Positions 1-6,403 are shown, counted from the first letter of the stretch. The stretch: DNA of 9,135 nt from Clostridiales bacterium (GCA_012515925.1 JAAYXM010000164.1:1-9135); one strand, 5' to 3'. Notes: generated from the sequence alone by a model not told the origin. Made by a program: numbers and translations.

Positions 1-2145
1 ATGCTTCGCGAGCGCGACAATGCCGTAATACGCGCGCGGGATGCTTTTCGCGTCCGAAAACGTGACGTTAAACAGCGACGCGTTCCCGGAAAGCTTTCCG
101 TAGCCCAATGCCCTGACCATGTATTTCATGGTTTCATAGCGGGTAAGCTCTTTGTCGGGGTCGCGCTCGGATTTTTCCGTTATCTTTAAGCTCTCCGCGG
201 TCCGATAGAGGTTGTCAAGGTCGATTTGCGTGTCGAGAGGCTGGTACCAGTTGTCAAGCGCGCGGATTAAAAAGGCTAAAAAGTCTTTCTGCTTTACGAT
301 TTCACCGGGTTTAAACTCCTTGTCGGCGGGAAGTATTCCGGCGTCGCGAAGCAAGGCGATTTCGCGATTTGAACGGTCGGTTTCAATATCCGAGTAGCCC
401 GAGAGCTTGTCAGACTCGTCAATCTCTTTCCCAGCGGAGTCCGTCGGCTTTCCTGTTTTCGCGGATATCATGCCCGAGACCGGGACAAAATTATACGTCA
501 GAACCGCGCGGTATTCCCTGTCCACAACGTCCGGATAATATATCGGGGTTTTGACCGCGGATATGGTCGCGGACATGGCGGCGTCGCTTGCCGCGGCTTC
601 ATTGTCGTACAGGTACGAGGTTATTATGTTATAGCCCATAACAGTCTTGCCCGAGCTGATATACGCTTCACCGGAAGCTTCCTCGCCGATTAAACCGTCG
701 GGTGACTCGAATTCCACGTTGTCCGTCCAGTTAAAGTTATAATATGAGACTTTTCCGGTTATCGCGTTGACTTCAACATTGATATAGTTAGAGGCGCACG
801 GAATACCCTCATGCGTCCGTGTATATGTGAAGCTGTAGCTTGTGGGCTCTTCCTTTGTATTCTCGAGCGGCATTACCGTTTCGCCGCTTGTTTCGGTGTA
901 TCTGGTGTTTTTATACTTTTCGGGCACGGCCGCGGCCGCGAGCTTGTCGGCGATTGCCTTTGCCTGCTCTTTATTAACGGCGCGCTTTTTATCCTTATTA
1001 TCCTCGTTGTTGGAATACGCAGAATAGGATACAAGCTCGCCGGTTTTCGCGTCGATTTGCGTATAGACCGTCGACGGGTTCAAATTCCCCTTAGTGACGG
1101 GGCCGGAATACATGATTTCCCAGATGTATTTATCGTTTGAAACCGGGCGCGTGTAATAGTTCTGCCTTAAATACAGGTAGCTTCTCGCGATTTTGTAGCC
1201 GGAATCGAGCGCAAGATGGGGAAGCGCGCGGATTTTCTTATCCGCCGCGGCAAGCGTTATAAGCTCGTTTAACTGGGCGGCTTTTTTAATCTCGGCTTCG
1301 GTAAGCGCGTTATTGCCGCCGTTATCCTGCTTGCCCGCGCCGGCATCGAATTTTAATGCTTCTTCTGTTTCAGAGATCCTTTGTATCCATTCAAAGGTCT
1401 CTGTTATCTCCTTGCCCGTTTCGGCGTCAATGGCGTTAAGAGCGGCTTTTGGCGAATACGCGAGAAACGCTTTCGGGTTCTCGCTTCCGACGGTGTTCAT
1501 GACTAAATTGTATCTGAGCTCCATTTCGAGCGTGTTTTTCCAGGTGTTTACCGCGTCCTGTTCGGAAATCGGGTTTGCGATTTTCGGGAATTTAATGTCG
1601 AAGTCCCAGTTTAAGTTGTACTCGACGAGCTCGCCCGTATCGTACCGAATCATAATGCTCGCCGAATAGTAATTGCAGGGAAGCCCGTTTTCGGCGCGGT
1701 AAAAAATAAATCTGTACGAGCTGTTGTAGCTCTGGCAGTCAAATGTCTCGTAGTCTAAGCTTTTGCTTACTTCCGGCGCGATTTTGCCCAGGTGCTTCTT
1801 CGCGGCTTCAAACGCCTCGGCTTTTGTAAGCTCGGGCGCCGTGACCGTGTAATAATCATTTTTGTACCTGTAATAGCTTAATATCCGGCCCGCGTCGTCA
1901 GCCGTGACGTTCAGAGAGCCGGCTTCATCGCTGCTCCAGTGGAAATACCAGCTTCTGCCCTCCCGGCTATCCGACACATCAAAACTGAATTCATCGAGCT
2001 CCTTTGGTATTTCAACTCTGTTTTTAACCTTGGATAATACCGCCTGAAACGCGGCGCTGTCAAATGCCGGCTCGGCCGTCGCCGCCGCCGCGAATACGGA
2101 CAGCAGCATACTTATCGCGATAATAAGACTCACTGTTTTTTTCAT
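1..2145 (-). CDS. Secreted YcdB/YcdC-repeat protein with C-terminal SLH modules (3' end beyond left edge)
   Basis: 715 residues are readable and the frame is still open at the left window edge, so the C-terminus is missing. The ATG at 2145-2143 is preceded by AAGGAG (2155-2160) at nine bases. Residues 1-24 form a signal peptide (Lys2, Lys3, hydrophobic 5-22, likely cut after ATA). Two long related units follow, about 27-185 and 310-480. Each contains a (E)G-(L/I)-P-C motif (Cys157, Cys450), then a beta-rich stretch with a (D/I)TG(E/K) turn and a Y-N-(L/F)-N-W end (176-180, 469-473). This is the pattern of YcdB/YcdC repeats, which resemble PepSY domains. A further PepSY-like turn, IDAKTGELVSYS, lies at 364-375. 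SLH-like modules begin near 583 (YSDIETD, then RDAGILPADKEFKPGE) and 640 (with LTRYET, close to the usual TRAE-type motif), and a third starts at FSDAKSIPRAYYGIVALAKH (696-715). Family knowledge: SLH modules bind secondary cell-wall polymers, so the protein should sit on the outer wall. Its biochemical role is unknown. Short gap (60 bases) from the upstream gene. Confidence 0.85.
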   Translation of the reverse strand, partial: MKKTVSLIIAISMLLSVFAAAATAEPAFDSAAFQAVLSKVKNRVEIPKELDEFSFDVSDSREGRSWYFHWSSDEAGSLNVTADDAGRILSYYRYKNDYYTVTAPELTKAEAFEAAKKHLGKIAPEVSKSLDYETFDCQSYNSSYRFIFYRAENGLPCNYYSASIMIRYDTGELVEYNLNWDFDIKFPKIANPISEQDAVNTWKNTLEMELRYNLVMNTVGSENPKAFLAYSPKAALNAIDAETGKEITETFEWIQRISETEEALKFDAGAGKQDNGGNNALTEAEIKKAAQLNELITLAAADKKIRALPHLALDSGYKIARSYLYLRQNYYTRPVSNDKYIWEIMYSGPVTKGNLNPSTVYTQIDAKTGELVSYSAYSNNEDNKDKKRAVNKEQAKAIADKLAAAAVPEKYKNTRYTETSGETVMPLENTKEEPTSYSFTYTRTHEGIPCASNYINVEVNAITGKVSYYNFNWTDNVEFESPDGLIGEEASGEAYISSGKTVMGYNIITSYLYDNEAAASDAAMSATISAVKTPIYYPDVVDREYRAVLTYNFVPVSGMISAKTGKPTDSAGKEIDESDKLSGYSDIETDRSNREIALLRDAGILPADKEFKPGEIVKQKDFLAFLIRALDNWYQPLDTQIDLDNLYRTAESLKITEKSERDPDKELTRYETMKYMVRALGYGKLSGNASLFNVTFSDAKSIPRAYYGIVALAKH

Positions 2146-2205
2146 TTCTAAAAACTCCTTTGTTTTTATTTCTATTAATATAACAATTGTAACGGCAGAA
2201 AAGAT

Positions 2206-2787
2206 TTATTCTTCCAATAAAACATTTCCGGCCTCCGGCTTAACCGGCATACGCTCCGTGTTTATCCCGACCATGCCGTAAAGGGTTTTGCCTATGTATA
2301 CGGGCTTTGTAAGACAAAACACCGGAGCAAGGTCGAACGGTATATCCGGGCGAAGCTCCGCCGCGACCCGCGTCCTGTCAAGCCCGCAAAGCAATGTGCG
2401 GCCCTTAAGCGCTCTTTGCAGCACAGCGTCGTTAAAAAGCTTTTCGGGCTCAGGCGCCGCAAACCACCTTTCAATGGTCTCGCTTTTTATAAAGCTCCTG
2501 CAAAGCTTAAGTTCGCCGCGCTCCAACCTGTCAAATTCGATACCGGACATTCTCAGGTCGTTTTTCGTAAAGATCCTTCGCGCGCGGAGGGTTCCGTCCC
2601 CCCCGGGGGACATGACGCCGATACACAGCGCGGTGGCGGGGCTTTCCAGCATATGCGCGTATGCGCGCATGAGTCCGGTAAAGGTATCCGGGCACTGCGC
2701 GCAAAACACATATCTTGTTTTATCGGTTGAGAGGCTTATGCTGCCCGCCGGCATACCGTTGTAATATAAAGGAATAATCCTTTGCAT
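2206..2787 (-). CDS. Unrecognised 193-residue soluble protein
   Basis: I do not recognise this family. The ATG at 2787-2785 has a strong GGGGGAG ribosome site six bases upstream (2794-2800 region), which supports translation. The product has no signal peptide or membrane segment and is predicted cytoplasmic. It holds six cysteines (29, 32, 55, 96, 134, 158); Cys29-Ala-Gln-Cys32 makes a CxxC pair that could bind metal or be redox active, but no second CxxC is present to complete a zinc ribbon. A Gly-rich turn (MSPGGDGT, 59-66) is followed by a basic stretch (LRARR). The C-terminal third contains FDLAPVFCLTKPVYIGKTLYGMVGIN (151-176, described by position), which looks like beta-strands. A plausible promoter with TTGTCA and TATAAA lies upstream at 2832-2861, so it may be transcribed on its own as well as from upstream genes. 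It is followed after 60 bases by the YcdB/SLH gene with no clear terminator, so the two may be cotranscribed. Confidence 0.75.
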   Translation of the reverse strand: MQRIIPLYYNGMPAGSISLSTDKTRYVFCAQCPDTFTGLMRAYAHMLESPATALCIGVMSPGGDGTLRARRIFTKNDLRMSGIEFDRLERGELKLCRSFIKSETIERWFAAPEPEKLFNDAVLQRALKGRTLLCGLDRTRVAAELRPDIPFDLAPVFCLTKPVYIGKTLYGMVGINTERMPVKPEAGNVLLEE

Positions 2788-2831
2788 AAAGCTCTCCCCC
2801 TTATAAACGTTTAAACCGGGCAGCGTTCATA

Positions 2832-2861
2832 TTTATACGCCTTATATTAAAACCGTGACAA
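2832..2861 (-). promoter_or_regulatory. Candidate sigma-A promoter for the 193-residue gene
   Basis: Read on the minus strand, TTGTCA (2861-2856) and TATAAA (2837-2832) are separated by 18 bases, close to the TTGACA-17-TATAAT consensus. Expected transcription start is near 2825, leaving a leader of about 37 bases before the ATG at 2787 that includes the GGGGGAG ribosome site. The -35 hexamer lies inside one arm of the 15-bp dyad at 2850-2907, so a protein binding that dyad, or the dyad acting as a terminator, would affect this promoter. Only sequence match supports it. Confidence 0.45.
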
Positions 2862-2907
2862 ATCGTATTCACAAAAACAAGCTTTTATGATTGATTTGTC
2901 ACGGTTT
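2850..2907 (-). terminator. Long perfect dyad, likely terminator of the coiled-coil gene
   Basis: Arms AAACCGTGACAAATC (2850-2864) and GATTTGTCACGGTTT (2893-2907) are perfect 15-bp inverted repeats around a 28-base centre. On the minus strand the centre itself folds: TCATAAAA pairs with TTTTGTGA around a six-base loop, with a small internal loop between the inner and outer stems. The 3' arm runs into TTTTAATAT on the minus strand. It starts 11 bases after the stop of the coiled-coil gene (2919), the usual place for an intrinsic terminator, but the stem is long and rather AT-rich and the U-run is short. It also covers the -35 element of the next gene, so an operator role is possible. Confidence 0.5.
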
Positions 2908-2918
2908 ATGCTTTTTTA

Positions 2919-3542
2919 TCAGGATACGGTATATTCTCCGCGGACCAATACCGTAATATCAGTATTCGCTTTAAGGCCGCGACCGTCTATCGTGCAAAGG
3001 TAAAGATGATTTTTTTCAAGAAACGCGGCGTTTTTCAGGTCGCCGCCGGTTGTCATGTCAATCAGTCCCGGCGTACCGGACGCGACACATACGGCATCGC
3101 CGATTCTAAGAAGAACTTCGCAGCCCACCTTGGCGGTAAGCTTCTTTCCGGCCGCTATCTTGACAAGCTTGAAGCCTCCGCCGCCCTGTGTACTACCGCC
3201 CGGCAGCTTCTCGGCTACCTTTTCCGCGACCGCGGTGACAAAAGCGTCGTTTATGATTTTTCCGCTGTCAATATCGATGTTTTCCAGAAGCTTGCCGTCT
3301 ATCTCGGCGCGGGAAGACGCGATTTTTTCGTCGATGGTTTTATTTAATTCTTCGATTTTTTTCTCAATTTCCGCGTCGACTTTTTTTAAGGTTTCCGGTG
3401 CCAGCACGTTGTTTATGTAACTCAGACTGACCAGTGGATCATCCTGCGTTCCATATTCAGCGGCCAACGCGAGAAACCCCGCAAGCACCAAAACCGCAAG
3501 CAGCAGAGCGGCGGTAATCGCCGTCCATTTCTTTTGTATCAT
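2919..3542 (-). CDS. Membrane-anchored coiled-coil protein with conserved C-terminal beta domain
   Basis: A 207-residue protein of a type common but uncharacterised in Clostridia. I place the start at 3542: the codons MIQKKW follow GGGAGG at ten bases. An in-frame ATG at 3608 would add 22 residues, but would overlap the upstream toxin gene and lacks as good a ribosome site. Order of parts: one hydrophobic helix (about 7-28) acting as signal anchor; DDPLVSLSYI (35-44), a short motif seen in this type; a charged heptad-like helix rich in K/E/I (about 50-86), probably a coiled coil; a Gly/Ser linker (115-123); and a C-terminal domain (124-207) with FKLVKIAAGKKLTAKVGCEV, then a region with NHLYLCTIDGRGLKA (178-192) and the end VLVRGEYTVS. 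That domain I recall from other clostridial hypotheticals, ending in NHLL...DGRG...VRGxY. It should face outside the membrane. It begins 52 bases after the MazF stop and is probably cotranscribed with it. No function is known to me. Confidence 0.8.
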   Translation of the reverse strand: MIQKKWTAITAALLLAVLVLAGFLALAAEYGTQDDPLVSLSYINNVLAPETLKKVDAEIEKKIEELNKTIDEKIASSRAEIDGKLLENIDIDSGKIINDAFVTAVAEKVAEKLPGGSTQGGGGFKLVKIAAGKKLTAKVGCEVLLRIGDAVCVASGTPGLIDMTTGGDLKNAAFLEKNHLYLCTIDGRGLKANTDITVLVRGEYTVS

Positions 3543-3594
3543 ATTTGCACAACCTCCCTGATATACTACACCGAATACGGCATTTTTCTTTATG

Positions 3595-3945
3595 CTATTC
3601 CAAGCCAAAGCTAACGGCTATTGCATTATCCACACGTTGCATAAGGCTGTCGTCCAAACGCCCCATCTTTTCCCTCAGGCGTGTTTTGTCGATGGTTCTG
3701 ATTTGTTCTAAGAGTATAACGGAATCCTTTGACAGTCCGTAGCTTCTTGCGCCCAACTCAATGTGTGTCGGCAGCTTAGCTTTATTGATCTGAGAGGTAA
3801 TTGCCGCCGCAATTACCGTGGGGCTGTGCCGATTGCCGACGTCGTTCTGGATAATCAGGACGGGGCGTACCCCGCCTTGCTCGCTGCCGACGACAGGACT
3901 TAGATCGGCATAAAAGATATCCCCTCTTCGTACATTGTTATCCAC
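3595..3945 (-). CDS. ndoA: EndoA/MazF-type mRNA interferase (toxin), no antitoxin gene adjacent
   Basis: A 116-residue protein, the same length as Bacillus subtilis EndoA (MazF) and highly similar throughout: RRGDIFYADLSPVVGSEQGG (6-25), VRPVLIIQND (26-35), AAAITSQINKAKLPTHIEL (46-64), DSVILLEQIRTIDK (74-87). Arg27 and Thr50 correspond to the catalytic Arg25 and Thr48 of the Bacillus enzyme, so it should be an active sequence-specific, ribosome-independent RNA endonuclease; the Bacillus enzyme cuts at UACAU. The start codon is GTG (3945-3943) with GGCGGAG eleven bases upstream. Normally a small ribbon-helix-helix antitoxin (EndoAI) and alanine racemase precede it. Here no coding frame is present for 434 bases upstream, so the toxin appears solitary; an antitoxin could be elsewhere, or control may be transcriptional. 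A 16-bp palindrome lies 30 bases upstream. Confidence 0.95.
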   Translation of the reverse strand: MDNNVRRGDIFYADLSPVVGSEQGGVRPVLIIQNDVGNRHSPTVIAAAITSQINKAKLPTHIELGARSYGLSKDSVILLEQIRTIDKTRLREKMGRLDDSLMQRVDNAIAVSFGLE

Positions 3946-3974
3946 GCAATTTCACGCTCCGCCGGATATTAGTT

Positions 3975-3990
3975 ACGTATTATAATACGT
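3975..3990. promoter_or_regulatory. 16-bp perfect palindrome upstream of mazF, possible operator/promoter
   Basis: ACGTATTATAATACGT is a perfect palindrome and is extended by TAGTT and AACTA on its two sides if one C at 3991 is bulged. Its centre gives TATAAT on both strands; on the minus strand a start from that hexamer would fall near 3972, leaving a leader that includes the mazF ribosome site, but the matching -35 (GTGGGA) is poor. A second reading, TTGACG (3993-3988) with TAATAT (3971-3966) at 16 bases, would start inside the ribosome site and is less convenient. An autoregulatory operator is possible. Confidence 0.4.
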
Positions 3991-4211
3991 CAACTATATT
4001 TTCCCACGGGCATGCGCGTTTTAATCATGCGCTGTCAAGATTTCTTTTTAATTTTTTCCGAGATTCTTTTCTCGCTCCTCATTATATATTATTCAAGGGC
4101 TTGAAATATTGTGTCGAGAGGATATGAACGCTTCTTGTTATAGTTTATCACAGCGAAGCTTTTTAGACAATATTATCTTTTAGAATTCCGTCGCGGGTTT
4201 AATTGAGGTCT

Positions 4212-4248
4212 CGCTGTCCTCCTCCCCCTCCGGGGGAGGAGGACAGCG
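4212..4248. repeat. 17-bp perfect GC-rich hairpin
   Basis: Arms at 4212-4228 and 4232-4248 are exact inverted repeats (CGCTGTCCTCCTCCCCC and its complement) around a TCC loop. With one bulged base the stem extends by GTC/GAC (4208-4210, 4249-4251). There is no U-run on either side, so it is not a canonical intrinsic terminator. The pyrimidine-rich arm resembles the 4337-4364 hairpin nearby, suggesting a dispersed intergenic repeat family. Confidence 0.7.
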
Positions 4249-4273
4249 GACATTTGCTTTTGCGATTTGAATA

Positions 4274-4296
4274 AAACCCGTCGTTTTATCGGGTTT
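4274..4296 (-). terminator. Probable terminator after the SLOG-nnrD-lipoprotein operon
   Basis: On the minus strand AAACCCG (4296-4290) and CGGGTTT (4280-4274) pair around a nine-base loop, and the 3' arm continues as TTTTATT. It is 84 bases beyond the stop of the lipoprotein gene, with a second hairpin (4337-4364) in between. Outer bases GCGATT (4262-4267) and AATCGC (4297-4302) can also pair, with an uneven bulge. Confidence 0.45.
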
Positions 4297-4336
4297 AATC
4301 GCGGTGCTGTTTTTTTCTTCTCCCGATGGGGGGAGA

Positions 4337-4364
4337 TTCTCCTCTCCCCAAGGGGAGAGGAGAA
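4337..4364. repeat. 13-bp perfect hairpin of the same pyrimidine/purine type
   Basis: TTCTCCTCTCCCC (4337-4349) is repeated inverted at 4352-4364 with only AA between, so the tip must open by a pair or two. A neighbouring weaker stem, TCTCCC (4319-4324) with GGGAGA (4331-4336), sits immediately to the left. It follows the lipoprotein stop (4380) by 15 bases on the minus strand but is not followed by a U-run there. It may protect the 3' end of the transcript or be a dispersed repeat. Confidence 0.6.
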
Positions 4365-4379
4365 CTACTTAAATTTGTT

Positions 4380-4976
4380 TTATTGCTTGCCGAATTCTAT
4401 TGTTTCAAACGTGCAGCGGATTTTACATTCCCCGTCCGCGATAAGCTCGGCATATAGCGGCTTGTAATCGGCTCTGTCAAACCATGTACGGTATACGATT
4501 TCCTCGTCGTCGATTATGCTTCTGTAAACAATAAGCAAAGCATCGGTACCGTTACGGTTTACGGCCTCGATTTCGCTGATGTTTCCGTCTGCCCAGGCCT
4601 TGACAAGACATGGGAGGACCGACATCGGCGTAACGCCCGCGCGGTTTAACTCTCCGGTTTCAAGGCGCGCGCCGTCGTACTCGAGTATCGTACTGCCCGC
4701 CGATATTTTTATTACTATGTCGCTCACCGACAAGGGCTCGAGGATTTTTATCGTGCTGTCGGCGGATTTGCTGTAGTCGTATGTAACCCTGTAGCCGGAA
4801 ACGCGTTCCGGAAAATCCGCGGATATCGCAACCTGGAATATCGCGTTTTCAAGGCTTTTATAATGCTCCGTAATCCCGTTCGCGTCTTCTTCCGCCTGCT
4901 TTGAAAGCGTTTCGCATGAGATAAACAGAAAAACGGGGATTATCATTAGTGGCAAAAACCTGAATCCTTTTGCCAC
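4380..4976 (-). CDS. LolA/GerS-like lipoprotein
   Basis: A 198-residue predicted lipoprotein. Residues 1-20 have Lys3 and Arg6 followed by a hydrophobic run, then FIS-Cys21, an acceptable lipobox, so the mature protein should be lipid-anchored on the outer face of the membrane. The rest alternates beta-type strands (VSGYRVTYDYS, DIVIKISAGSTILEYDG, ALLIVYRS, EIVYRTWFD, KCTF-type end), the pattern of LolA-fold proteins; in spore formers such proteins include Bacillus YdcC and the clostridial germination lipoprotein GerS. The start I use is GTG at 4976-4974, 31 bases inside the end of nnrD, with GGGAG twelve bases upstream; it is chosen because it keeps the basic N-terminus of the signal peptide. 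A later ATG (codon 11) would lose it. The family assignment rests on signal, size, strand pattern and the neighbourhood with nnrD and mazF, as in Bacillus ydcC-alr-ndoAI-ndoA, not on a specific motif. Confidence 0.75.
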   Translation of the reverse strand: MAKGFRFLPLMIIPVFLFISCETLSKQAEEDANGITEHYKSLENAIFQVAISADFPERVSGYRVTYDYSKSADSTIKILEPLSVSDIVIKISAGSTILEYDGARLETGELNRAGVTPMSVLPCLVKAWADGNISEIEAVNRNGTDALLIVYRSIIDDEEIVYRTWFDRADYKPLYAELIADGECKIRCTFETIEFGKQ

Positions 4977-5848
4977 GAGCTTTGCTCACTCCCTTTCATG
5001 ACGACTTTAATACATGTGAGCATATCCGTCGGCGTCATGCCGTATTCGCCGAACAAATCCCGGCAGAAATCGCCCGCCGCCCCATGTATCCATACACCAG
5101 TATATGCGGCGGTTTCCGGCTCTATACCTTGAGCGATAAGGGAGGTGATAATACCCGCGAGCACATCGCCGCTTCCGCCCTTTGCCATCCCCGCGTTTCC
5201 GCTCGTGTTGACAAACGCGCTGCCGTCCGGCAGGCAGGTTAAGGTTCTGTGCCCTTTGAGTACCAATATGCAGTTATATAAAGCTGAGAATTTAAGCGCC
5301 GCGTCAAGCCGGTTTTCCGGCTTAAAGCCCGGGTACAGGCGCGAAAACTCGCCCTCATGAGGCGTTAAAACTTTTTTTGCCTTTGCGTTTTTCAGCTTAT
5401 CCGGCATGTGCGAAACCGAGTACAGCGCGTCCGCGTCGAGCACAAGCGGTTTTTTCGAGTTCTCGAGCAGGAATCCGGTTATATCGTCAATCCCGCGGCT
5501 TCTGCCGAGGCCGGGACCGGCAAGACACGCGCTGCACTGTTCAAGCTCCGCAATAATACCTGAAATCGCTTCGGAATCAAGTATTCCGTCCTCATCCGGG
5601 AGCGGGAGCAGTATCGGCTCGTTGAGCTTATGCGCGAGTATGGAATACAAAGCTTCCGGGTGCGCGAGAAAAACCAGGCCGCTGCCCGAATTGACGGCCG
5701 CCTGCGCCGCGAAAAACGGCGCGCCGGCGTACCGGCGGCTGCCGCAAATCAGAAGAGCCCTGCCGTAATCTCCTTTATGGGTAAACTGGTTTCGTTTAGG
5801 GATGTTCGACAGCGCAAGGTCGCGGGTTACCTCAATTACGTCGGACAT
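4946..5848 (-). CDS. nnrD: ADP-dependent (S)-NAD(P)H-hydrate dehydratase
   Basis: A 300-residue cytoplasmic repair enzyme that converts the damaged S-form of NADHX or NADPHX back to NAD(P)H using ADP. It has the ribokinase-like fold. Visible motifs: HKGDYGRALLICGS (24-37), GPGLGR (111-116), LDADAL (137-142), LTPHEGEF (161-168), VLKGH (196-200) and NTSGNAGMAKGGSGDVLAG (214-232), in which Asp228 is the expected catalytic residue and the Gly-rich loop binds nucleotide; HGAAGD follows at 255-260. It is a single domain: the NnrE epimerase half often fused in front in bacteria is absent, as in Bacillus YxkO. The ATG at 5848 has TGAGGTG just upstream (5854-5860), and this ribosome site overlaps the stop of the preceding DUF6106-like gene, suggesting coupled translation. 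The lipoprotein gene starts within its last 31 bases. Confidence 0.95.
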   Translation of the reverse strand: MSDVIEVTRDLALSNIPKRNQFTHKGDYGRALLICGSRRYAGAPFFAAQAAVNSGSGLVFLAHPEALYSILAHKLNEPILLPLPDEDGILDSEAISGIIAELEQCSACLAGPGLGRSRGIDDITGFLLENSKKPLVLDADALYSVSHMPDKLKNAKAKKVLTPHEGEFSRLYPGFKPENRLDAALKFSALYNCILVLKGHRTLTCLPDGSAFVNTSGNAGMAKGGSGDVLAGIITSLIAQGIEPETAAYTGVWIHGAAGDFCRDLFGEYGMTPTDMLTCIKVVMKGSEQSSWQKDSGFCH

Positions 5849-5857
5849 GTCGTCACC

Positions 5858-6364
5858 TCATATAATGCCGCGGGGTAGCGCCTTTGTAATCGCGTCTGAA
5901 AGCCTTGTGTCGGGCTCTAAGATAACGAGCGTTTTTCCGTATTCGCCCTCAAATACCGCGAAATATCTTCCCGGCGCGGTTTCGGAGCTTGAGTAATCCT
6001 TTATTTTGGCGCTCTTTTCCTTCCAGGCCGAAAAGTCGCGCGTGTCCGAAACCGGGGCGAACTTACTGACGGAATTCAATTGGATTGTGATTAAATGCTT
6101 CCTCGAGGATTTCGCGTAAATGATATCAATATCAAGCTCGTTTCCGGAAAGCAGGTATTCATACTCGATATTCATGCGGCGCACGAGCAGTATCGTAATC
6201 GCGATTATTCCGAGCGCTAAAAACGGTAAAAACATTGACAGATAATCGATATACGACATGGCGAGAATCAAAGCCGCCGCGCCGAGCGCAATCAGGATTT
6301 TCCCGATAACGGTTTTATACGTACTTTTTTTGCTTACGATTTGCTCAAGAAAGATTTCATCCAT
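5858..6364 (-). CDS. DUF6106-like two-helix membrane protein
   Basis: A 168-residue protein with two hydrophobic helices (about 19-37 and 42-61) separated by the short turn SYIDYLS, then a basic VRRMNIEYEY and a soluble C-terminal part. By the positive-inside rule the Lys-rich N-terminus and the domain after VRR face the cytoplasm. NIEYEYLLSGNELDIDIIYA (65-84) followed by a basic RKHLITI resembles the clostridial family I know as DUF6106, whose members share N-terminal LEQIV-like residues, the two helices, and the NIEYEY...GELDID core; the function is unknown. The C-terminal region (PGRYFAVFEGEYGKTLVILEP) resembles a PH-like beta fold, which is only inference. The ATG at 6364 has AAGGGG nine bases upstream. 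It lies 39 bases after the SLOG gene and nine before nnrD. Confidence 0.8.
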   Translation of the reverse strand: MDEIFLEQIVSKKSTYKTVIGKILIALGAAALILAMSYIDYLSMFLPFLALGIIAITILLVRRMNIEYEYLLSGNELDIDIIYAKSSRKHLITIQLNSVSKFAPVSDTRDFSAWKEKSAKIKDYSSSETAPGRYFAVFEGEYGKTLVILEPDTRLSDAITKALPRGII

Positions 6365-6403
6365 AATTCTATCCCCTTTACGCGGATTGCGACACCGCTG
6401 TTT

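Larger units (their letters stand above)
3946..4379. other. 434-base non-coding region rich in dyads
   Basis: No frame of useful length with a ribosome site is present on either strand, and the base composition changes: AT-rich at 3965-4190, then GC-rich hairpins. From left to right it holds a 16-bp palindrome (3975-3990), a direct repeat of CATGCGC (4011-4017, 4026-4032), the inverted repeat TTCAAG-GG-CTTGAA (4092-4105), a 17-bp perfect hairpin (4212-4248), a terminator-like dyad (4274-4296) and a 13-bp hairpin (4337-4364). CGGGTTTAAT occurs twice in the same direction (4194-4203, 4290-4299). In the comparable Bacillus locus the alanine racemase and antitoxin genes sit between the lipoprotein gene and the toxin; I see no remnant of either. 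Confidence 0.75.

Noticed and set aside
2288..2764. 158-codon plus-strand frame opposite the 193-residue gene
   Set aside because: No ribosome site, Ser/Pro-rich shadow composition; the minus-strand frame has a strong ribosome site and promoter.
3543..3608. Upstream start adding 22 residues to the coiled-coil protein
   Set aside because: Would overlap the mazF end and put a polar stretch before the signal anchor; the ATG at 3542 has a proper GGGAGG site.
4033..4038. Perfect TTGACA on the minus strand upstream of mazF
   Set aside because: No -10 hexamer at 16-18 bases; the expected position reads GCATGC.
4124..4183. Plus-strand 19-codon frame with GAGAGG just upstream (MNASCYSLSQ...)
   Set aside because: Too short, no known family, and placed in an AT-rich non-coding region; the ribosome-like bases are only three from the ATG.
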